8,520 nt of DNA from CAYJAZ01 sp964369185 (GTDB lineage Bacteria > Desulfobacterota > Desulfovibrionia > Desulfovibrionales > Desulfovibrionaceae): assembly GCA_964369185.1 (NCBI GenBank), contig CAYJEN010000060.1:1-8520 (forward strand). Reading direction: 5' to 3'. The notes below the pieces were generated by a model, which did no database searches, was not told where the DNA came from, and saw only the letters and a program-made list of their open reading frames with translations. Below, one piece after another: positions 1 through 3,975 of the stretch. Every line of letters starts with the position of its first letter. Position 1 is the first letter of the stretch. Both the position numbers and the translations under genes were made by a program.

Positions 1-1074
1 TATATCATGCAATTGTTTGATTTTGAAACTCTAAAAAGTTCATGGACATCGTGGTTCTACTTTGAGCATATACTTTATTATCTACTCTTAGCACTTCTTC
101 TTTTCATGCCATTCCTTATTATTCCTTTCCTTGTGACTTTGAAAAAAGGGGAAACATCAGGCTTTGCAAGATATAAACAAGGTAGATTTTCTTACTATGA
201 AAAGCTAGAAATCCAAAGACTTGTTGATAAAGAAAATAATGAAAAATCTGAAACAGCACGTCAGATGTATGACGATTATAGACGTTCAAGCGGAAGTATT
301 TTCTTATTCTCTGCATTGATAGGCGGTACTTTTACTCTCTTGTTATTCCCACAGAGTTCTGTATCGTATATATATGCTTTAACTCCAGCAGCATCAATTC
401 TTTTAGCTAGAAACTTAATGAGTTTCGGTGCTACAAAAACAAAAGTATTTTCTATCTATCTGGGAATTATAGTACTTTTATATGGAGCTATAAGCGTAAT
501 TATATTCATGCTACCACAAATTGAAATACTTTATCCTGAATATTTAGCACTATTCCCTAGAAATATTGTTGAAAACCTTCTAAGTATTCCGCAACTTTCT
601 TTCTTGAGCATTCCACTTGCAGTGCTTGCAATTTGTATTTTCTTTATGAAGAAACATTATCCGCAAAAAGTGCTTTACTTCTTTACAGTAGCACTGATTA
701 TTATTGTTGGCGGAGTGCAAGTCCTCTTTATTCCAAGTTTAGAAGCAAGCTTACCTAGTGAAGCTATTGAAGTAGTGGAAACAAAAGAAGAAGAGACTAA
801 GGTTGAACTCGAAAAAATCGAAGAATCAACAAAGCTAGAGGAAAAAACAGAAAAAGCTCCAACTACAGAAACTCCAATAGTTGAAGATGCAGTAAAAGAA
901 GAACCAGTTCAAGAAGAGTCTGCTCAACCTATTGAACCTGAAAAACAAGCAGAAAAACTAGTTGAACCTCTAACTGACTCAAGTGAATCAGAAGCTCCAA
1001 CAGTAGCAAATGAAGAAAACCAAACTCAAGAAGAGTCAACACCAACATCAGAATTAACTGAAACTAAAGAATAA
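1..1074 (+). CDS. Multi-pass membrane protein with acidic tail, probable C-terminal part of an ArnT/PMT-like (GT39) glycosyltransferase; 5'-partial
   Basis: The frame is open to the left edge of the window. The first ATG, at 7, has no room for a visible ribosome binding site, so the true start is probably upstream; counting below is from that ATG. Hydrophobic segments lie near residues 21-45, 97-115, 118-138, 148-170, 200-216 and 223-242. A charged loop occupies about 46-95. Residues 245-355 form a tail rich in Glu, Lys, Pro and Thr with no predicted fold. The spacing of helices and the SYIYALTPAASILLA segment resemble the C-terminal membrane half of ArnT/PMT-type glycosyltransferases, which move lipid-linked sugars onto lipid A or proteins at the periplasmic face. 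The catalytic N-terminal half would lie outside the window. The family call is an inference from helix pattern and could be wrong; a generic membrane protein is the alternative. The stop codon overlaps the plsY ribosome binding site, so the two genes are likely co-transcribed. Confidence 0.6.
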   Translation, partial: YIMQLFDFETLKSSWTSWFYFEHILYYLLLALLLFMPFLIIPFLVTLKKGETSGFARYKQGRFSYYEKLEIQRLVDKENNEKSETARQMYDDYRRSSGSIFLFSALIGGTFTLLLFPQSSVSYIYALTPAASILLARNLMSFGATKTKVFSIYLGIIVLLYGAISVIIFMLPQIEILYPEYLALFPRNIVENLLSIPQLSFLSIPLAVLAICIFFMKKHYPQKVLYFFTVALIIIVGGVQVLFIPSLEASLPSEAIEVVETKEEETKVELEKIEESTKLEEKTEKAPTTETPIVEDAVKEEPVQEESAQPIEPEKQAEKLVEPLTDSSESEAPTVANEENQTQEESTPTSELTETKE

Positions 1075-1084
1075 GGATTTTATA

Positions 1085-1702
1085 ATGTTAGATATTGTTT
1101 TATTTCCGATTTTAATTGTACTTGCTTATGCTTCCGGCTCAATTCCGTCAGGAGTGGTTATTGCTAAATGGGCAAAAGGAATTGATCCACGCACTGCCGG
1201 GTCTAATAATCCGGGTACTACAAATGTAGCAAGACTTTGTGGATTTAAATATGGTCTTCTCACATTATTTTGCGATATATTTAAAGGATATCTTCCTGTT
1301 TATCTAGGAACTTTAGTTTTTACAAATCCTTATATATTATCTCTTATTACTTTAACTGCTATTCTTGGTCACTTGAAGTCCTACTTCTTGAACTTTGAGG
1401 GCGGCAAAGGTGTAGCAACATTAATCGGTGCGCTTTTACCTATAATATTTCCGCCTTTACTCGCGGCGGCAGTAATTTGTGTTATTGTGATTTGGCGTTC
1501 TGAGTATGTATCACTAGGTGCTTTATCAATGGCGAGTGTACTTCCTATATTTTGTTTGCTTTTCGGATACGAACCTTACTTCTATCTAACATTTGCAATT
1601 TTCCTTATAATCTTCTGGACTCATAGACAAAATATCGTACGCCTTGCAAAAAATGAAGAAAAAGTATGGCGTAAAAAGAAATTTGATGCTACTCAGGTTT
1701 AA
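1085..1702 (+). CDS. plsY: Acyl-phosphate:glycerol-3-phosphate acyltransferase PlsY
   Basis: PlsY is an inner-membrane enzyme that transfers an acyl group from acyl-phosphate (made by PlsX) to the sn-1 position of glycerol-3-phosphate. The product is lysophosphatidic acid, the first step of phospholipid synthesis. The 205-residue length is normal for the family. Three conserved blocks are visible: GSIPSG with AGSNNPGTTNVAR at residues 18-50, the GH...FEGGKGVAT block at 95-112 (glycine-rich phosphate-binding loop), and YVSLGAL in the C-terminal third. The rest is strongly hydrophobic, as expected for a multi-pass protein, and it ends in a basic tail. The ATG at 1085 is supported by AAGGA at 1073-1077, seven bases upstream and overlapping the previous stop codon, which suggests translational coupling. 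Motif 2 reads GHLKSYF where many homologues have GH.FP.F, a mild divergence that leaves the GGKG core intact. Confidence 0.97.
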   Translation: MLDIVLFPILIVLAYASGSIPSGVVIAKWAKGIDPRTAGSNNPGTTNVARLCGFKYGLLTLFCDIFKGYLPVYLGTLVFTNPYILSLITLTAILGHLKSYFLNFEGGKGVATLIGALLPIIFPPLLAAAVICVIVIWRSEYVSLGALSMASVLPIFCLLFGYEPYFYLTFAIFLIIFWTHRQNIVRLAKNEEKVWRKKKFDATQV

Positions 1703-1706
1703 TTTA

Positions 1707-1718
1707 CCGTCGGAGACA
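1707..1718 (-). repeat. 12-base repeat core (TGTCTCCGACGG on the minus strand)
   Basis: CCGTCGGAGACA lies in the 36-base gap between plsY and the response regulator. It is the exact reverse complement of TGTCTCCGACGG at 3059-3070, just past the end of that gene. It is GC-rich in an AT-rich gap and matches the conserved head of the hairpin repeats at 3059 and 3518-3595. The stem that follows the head in those copies is missing here, so this is a fragment of the repeat or a lone binding site. Confidence 0.6.
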
Positions 1719-1738
1719 AAATAAATAAAGGATAATCC

Positions 1739-3055
1739 ATGCCTACAATTCTTATAGTAGATGATGATAACGCTCACCGCAATATGCTTATGACTCTTAT
1801 TTCAGGCTGGGGCTACAAAACCGCAGAAGCTGATGACGGCAAAGTTGCAATTGAAATGGTAAAAGAGCAAAACTTCGACCTTGTTCTTACAGATGTACGT
1901 ATGGCAGAAGTTGACGGAATTACAGCTCTTGAAAAAATCCGAGCGTATAATCCATCAATTCCCGTTATAATAATGACAGCATGGTCAACTGTAGATAAGG
2001 CAATGCAAGCCCTTCAAGCCGGAGCGTCAGATTATCTTACAAAACCTCTCGATTTTGACGTGTTGCGTTTTGCCCTAGAAAAACTTACATCGCAAGAAAA
2101 AGAAGTTGAAAAAACTGAAGCCGAAGATACAAAGCTTGGCAAAAGTGAAGCAATGCGTGAAATATCTCAAATGATAAGCCTTGTAGCTCCTACCGATGCA
2201 ACAATACTTATCACAGGGGAATCCGGAACAGGTAAAGAAATTGTCGCTCGTGAAATTCAAGCAAACAGCGAAAGAAAAGATAAACCCTTTGTAACAGTTA
2301 ACTGTGCAGCTTTACCGGAAAATCTTTTGGAATCTGAGTTGTTTGGTCATGAAAAAGGCGCATTCACAGGTGCAGATAAATCACGCGAGGGGCGTTTTCT
2401 TCTTGCAAATGGCGGAACAGTATTTCTTGATGAAATAGGTGAGATGCCACTAGCTCTTCAAGCAAAGCTCCTACGTTTTCTTCAAGAGGGCGAAGTTCAA
2501 AAACTTGGTTCAGACAAAATCATAAAAACAGATGTACGAATTATTGCAGCTACAAACCGAGATCTCCTCGAAGAAGTAAAAGAAAATAAATTTCGTGAAG
2601 ATTTATACTATAGATTAAATGTAATAGCTCTTCATATTCCTCCGCTACGTGAAAGAGTAGAGGATATTCCTTTCCTTGCCGAAATGTTTTTAAAGAAATT
2701 TTCGCTTTCAAATAGAAAACAAATTCACGGCTTTACAGCTCAAACAATGAATGCTCTTTTAAAATATCACTGGAAAGGCAACGTTCGCGAACTCGAAAAT
2801 GCAATTGAAAGAGCAGTTATTCTAAATCCGGGTGATATGCTTCAACCTAAAGCTCTTCCTCTTACAATTCAGCAATTTATTGAGCAAGATACGGACTTTG
2901 TGAGCGAAAATAATCCCTCATCTCTTGATGATATGGAAAAAAATCTCATATCAAAAACCCTCAATGAAACCAACGATAACAAAAGCGAAACCGCAAGAAG
3001 ACTCGGAATAACCCGTACAACCCTCCACAACAAAATCAAGAAATATTTTGGATAA
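1739..3055 (+). CDS. NtrC-family sigma-54-dependent response regulator
   Basis: A complete 438-residue cytoplasmic activator with three domains. Residues 1-116 form a CheY-like receiver with acidic pocket D8-D10, phospho-acceptor D52, T80 and K102. Residues about 132-365 form the sigma-54 AAA+ domain. It shows Walker A GESGTGKE (160-167), the sigma-54-contacting GAFTGA loop (207-212), Walker B VFLDEIGE (228-235), sensor I AATNRD (270-275), the FREDLYYRLN arginine block (285-294) and sensor II GNVRELEN (347-354). Residues about 396-437 form a Fis-type helix-turn-helix (KSETARRLGITRTTLHNKIK). Every residue needed for phosphorylation, ATP hydrolysis and sigma-54 remodelling appears present. The start is supported by AAGGA at 1728-1732, six bases before the ATG. 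It reads in the same direction as plsY with a short gap. No histidine kinase is adjacent, so signal and target genes cannot be named. ZraR/AtoC/NtrC-like labels are all possible, so no symbol is given. Confidence 0.97.
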   Translation: MPTILIVDDDNAHRNMLMTLISGWGYKTAEADDGKVAIEMVKEQNFDLVLTDVRMAEVDGITALEKIRAYNPSIPVIIMTAWSTVDKAMQALQAGASDYLTKPLDFDVLRFALEKLTSQEKEVEKTEAEDTKLGKSEAMREISQMISLVAPTDATILITGESGTGKEIVAREIQANSERKDKPFVTVNCAALPENLLESELFGHEKGAFTGADKSREGRFLLANGGTVFLDEIGEMPLALQAKLLRFLQEGEVQKLGSDKIIKTDVRIIAATNRDLLEEVKENKFREDLYYRLNVIALHIPPLRERVEDIPFLAEMFLKKFSLSNRKQIHGFTAQTMNALLKYHWKGNVRELENAIERAVILNPGDMLQPKALPLTIQQFIEQDTDFVSENNPSSLDDMEKNLISKTLNETNDNKSETARRLGITRTTLHNKIKKYFG

Positions 3056-3058
3056 GAA

Positions 3059-3111
3059 TGTCTCCGACGGGCAAAGGGAATGATTCCCTTTGCAAACCCC
3101 TTTCCTTTTTT
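3059..3111 (+). repeat. Terminator-like hairpin repeat, copy 1 (plus orientation)
   Basis: This copy starts four bases after the response regulator stop codon. The head TGTCTCCGACGG (3059-3070) is followed by a perfect 10-bp stem, GCAAAGGGAA (3071-3080) with TTCCCTTTGC (3084-3093) around a three-base loop. Then comes AAACCCC and a T-rich run (3101-3111). Copy 2 at 3518-3595 on the minus strand has the same order of parts: head, CAAAG-containing stem, AAAC.CC, T-run. Its place just after a stop codon suggests it ends the upstream transcript, although the T-run is about eight bases from the stem and so is not a classical terminator tail. Confidence 0.7.
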
Positions 3112-3137
3112 CTCTCGTTCCTCGAGAAAAAAGGAAA
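3101..3137. terminator. 14-bp hairpin with T-run and A-run arms
   Basis: TTTCCTTTTTTCTC (3101-3114) pairs perfectly with GAGAAAAAAGGAAA (3124-3137) around a nine-base loop. The left arm includes the T-run of repeat copy 1, so this T-run could act either as the tail of the first hairpin or as the arm of this one. The two structures may be alternatives. It is a possible part of the transcription end of the upstream unit. Confidence 0.5.
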
Positions 3138-3227
3138 AAGTCTTTTCAAAAAAATTATTTCCTGTAATCTCAAAGTAAAGAAATCTTACTTAGTTTTGAT
3201 GAGGAAGTGGGAAAGTCTTAAATATTT

Positions 3228-3277
3228 AATCTTCCTTTAAATTTGTGTTTACAGATTTAAAGGAAGATTTAATTTTT
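3228..3277 (+). terminator. Probable Rho-independent terminator
   Basis: AATCTTCCTTTAAAT (3228-3242) pairs over 15 bases with ATTTAAAGGAAGATT (3255-3269). The loop is 12 bases, and TAATTTTT (3270-3277) follows. The stem is AT-rich but long. It lies about 170 bases past the response regulator stop codon and is the clearest terminator for that unit. The left flank is also A/T-rich, so weak activity on the other strand is possible. Confidence 0.7.
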
Positions 3278-3366
3278 AAAGTAGAAACTAAATATATTTT
3301 CATTTGAAATGTATTGCTCAAATAAAAAGCGCTAACTAATAAGTAATAGTTTGAAAAACAGATATT

Positions 3367-3388
3367 AATTGAAAGCACATATTAAATC
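3367..3388 (+). repeat. AATTGA direct repeat, copy A
   Basis: AATTGAAAGCACATATTAAA (3367-3386) resembles the segments at 3621-3640 and 3716-3737. This copy lacks the GTTAACAATAGTGA lead-in that the other two share. Its right end runs into the left arm of the 126-base palindrome. Confidence 0.4.
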
Positions 3389-3510
3389 GACACATGCCTT
3401 TTATCATTGTGCTTTGCCAGTGGGGTGTAGTTCGAGAGTAGCTTGACTATTGTATGGAACATAGATAGTCAAAGGCTACGTTAGTATAGCACAATGATTT
3501 TGTGTCGATT
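3385..3510. other. 126-base nested palindrome: candidate structured RNA or small palindromic element
   Basis: Four collinear helices nest without a single internal mismatch. AATCGACACA (3385-3394) pairs with TGTGTCGATT (3501-3510). ATCATTGTGCT (3403-3413) pairs with AGCACAATGAT (3488-3498). GTAGC (3438-3442) pairs with GCTAC (3475-3479). TTGACTAT (3443-3450) pairs with ATAGTCAA (3465-3472). The internal loops are 8/2 and 24/8 bases, with a two-base bulge and a 14-base apical loop. This gives 34 Watson-Crick pairs in 126 bases, far beyond chance. Closing stem, large asymmetric bubble and apical stem loosely recall 6S RNA, but the element is shorter than usual 6S and I see no conserved 6S sequence. 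No clear promoter precedes it on either strand. No transposon ends or clean target duplication were found. The strand transcribed, if any, cannot be told. Confidence 0.6.
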
Positions 3511-3517
3511 AAGCGGG

Positions 3518-3595
3518 AAAAAGCGTGGTGTTTCCAAAGAGGTGGGGCGTAGGGCGGCAGCCCGTTTGCCACCTCTTTGGTCGTCGAAGACTGCC
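3518..3595 (-). repeat. Terminator-like hairpin repeat, copy 2 (minus orientation)
   Basis: Read on the minus strand, the head GTCTTCGACGA (complement of 3581-3591) is followed by a perfect 12-bp stem: CCAAAGAGGTGG with CCACCTCTTTGG (plus-strand positions 3569-3580 and 3534-3545). The 23-base loop contains a smaller GGGC/GCCC hairpin (3552-3555 with 3560-3563). Then come AAACACC and a T-run (complement of 3518-3522). The order of parts matches copy 1 at 3059-3111, but the stem sequence and loop length differ. It is markedly more GC-rich than its surroundings. Confidence 0.7.
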
Positions 3596-3605
3596 TAAAA
3601 TAGAG

Positions 3606-3640
3606 GTTAACAATAGTGAGAATTGAGAGAGCAATTAAAC
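3606..3640 (+). repeat. GTTAACAATAGTGA-AATTGA direct repeat, copy B
   Basis: GTTAACAATAGTGAG followed by AATTGAGAGAGCAATTAAAC. It matches copy C at 3701-3737 with few differences and sits 95 bases before it. The first 14 bases are identical in the two copies. Confidence 0.6.
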
Positions 3641-3700
3641 ATAAAACAAAAAATCTCATATCAAATAAAAGTCATTTAATAACAACAATGAAAGAAAGAA

Positions 3701-3737
3701 GTTAACAATAGTGATAATTGAAAGCGCACTTAATCTC
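3701..3737 (+). repeat. GTTAACAATAGTGA-AATTGA direct repeat, copy C
   Basis: GTTAACAATAGTGAT followed by AATTGAAAGCGCACTTAATC. It ends about 33 bases before the predicted -35 box of the rpoB promoter, so the pair B/C could be upstream regulator sites or leftovers of a local duplication. A third GTTAAC lies at 3812-3817, near the predicted transcription start. Confidence 0.6.
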
Positions 3738-3769
3738 AGATAAAAAATTAAAAAAGGAGAAAAAAACAC

Positions 3770-3798
3770 TTGCTTTTTTTAATGTTTTTCTATATGCT
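3770..3798 (+). promoter_or_regulatory. Probable sigma-70-type promoter for rpoB-rpoC
   Basis: TTGCTT (3770-3775) and TATGCT (3793-3798) are separated by 17 bases, with an A/T-rich spacer and an A-rich stretch upstream. The start would be near 3805, giving a leader of about 170 bases before rpoB. A dyad TAACAA/TTGTTA (3798-3803 and 3810-3815) spans the predicted start. The boxes match consensus only partly, and the spacing is the stronger part of the case. Confidence 0.5.
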
Positions 3799-3877
3799 AA
3801 CAAATCTTATTGTTAACCGCAAGTGCTTGAAAGGGCAAATGCATTGTATAAGTATATGAAATAAAATAGATATTTTT

Positions 3878-3910
3878 AGCAAAGTCTAGCTTTCGGGCTA
3901 GGTCTTTGCT
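3878..3910 (+). promoter_or_regulatory. Attenuator-like hairpin in the rpoB leader
   Basis: AGCAAAG (3878-3884) pairs with CTTTGCT (3904-3910) and CTAGC (3886-3890) pairs with GCTAG (3897-3901), with a small internal loop between them. The stem can be capped by a UUCG loop (3892-3895). The following bases, ATTGGTTTTAAGTCTTTT, are U-rich but interrupted, so the hairpin could be a partial terminator. It lies in the predicted untranslated leader, 66 bases before the rpoB start. Confidence 0.6.
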
Positions 3911-3947
3911 ATTGGTTTTAAGTCTTTTAGACATTGACACTTTAAGT

Positions 3948-3964
3948 GCAAAGCAGGTCTTTGC
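3948..3964 (+). promoter_or_regulatory. Hairpin immediately upstream of the rpoB ribosome binding site
   Basis: GCAAAG (3948-3953) pairs with CTTTGC (3959-3964) around CAGGT, ending directly against AGAGG (3965-3969). GGTCTTTGC here (3956-3964) is an exact copy of 3901-3909 in the preceding hairpin, so the two GCAAAG and two CTTTGC segments can pair in more than one way. Confidence 0.55.
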
Positions 3965-3975
3965 AGAGGTATAGC

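Larger units (their letters stand above)
3056..3975. other. 920-base gene-free region with repeats, terminators, a palindrome and the rpoB promoter/leader
   Basis: No reading frame here resembles a real gene. From left to right it holds a terminator-like repeat (3059-3111) with a second hairpin (3101-3137), a terminator (3228-3277), an AT-rich stretch (3278-3366) with nothing recognised, and a 126-base nested palindrome (3385-3510). An oppositely oriented copy of the hairpin repeat follows (3518-3595). Three AATTGA direct repeats lie between 3367 and 3737. The probable rpoB promoter is at 3770-3798, followed by a structured leader to 3975. The usual upstream neighbours of rpoB (rplJ, rplL) are absent. 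Confidence 0.85.

Noticed and set aside
3058..3240. A 60-codon plus-strand frame beginning just after the response regulator
   Set aside because: It reads through two hairpins and a terminator arm, is low in complexity, and has no ribosome binding site of its own.
3421..3445. tRNA-like 5' half (GGGGTGTAGTTCGAGAGTAGC)
   Set aside because: No matching acceptor 3' strand, T-arm or anticodon arm follows at the right spacing, and the bases fall in the internal loop of the palindrome.
3385..3510. Palindrome as a simple IS or MITE with TA target duplication
   Set aside because: TA dinucleotides flank it (3383-3384 and 3510-3511), but the right one takes a base from the terminal stem, so the symmetry does not fit cleanly. 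No transposase is present; kept only as an alternative.
3447..3659. A 70-codon reading frame on the minus strand with a hydrophobic beginning
   Set aside because: Most of it runs through the hairpin repeat (copy 2) and the right half of the palindrome, so its sequence is explained by those. No good ribosome binding site or recognisable family was seen.
3367..3737. AATTGA repeats as a CRISPR array
   Set aside because: Only three diverged copies with unequal spacing (about 254 and 95 bases), and no cas genes.
3934..3939. Perfect TTGACA as a -35 box close to rpoB
   Set aside because: No acceptable -10 box lies 16-18 bases downstream; the site falls inside the leader next to the ribosome binding site.
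3946..3975. GTG at 3946 as an earlier in-frame start of rpoB
   Set aside because: It would translate the 3948-3964 hairpin and lacks a ribosome binding site, while ATG at 3976 has AGAGG at the right distance and gives the expected beta N-terminus.
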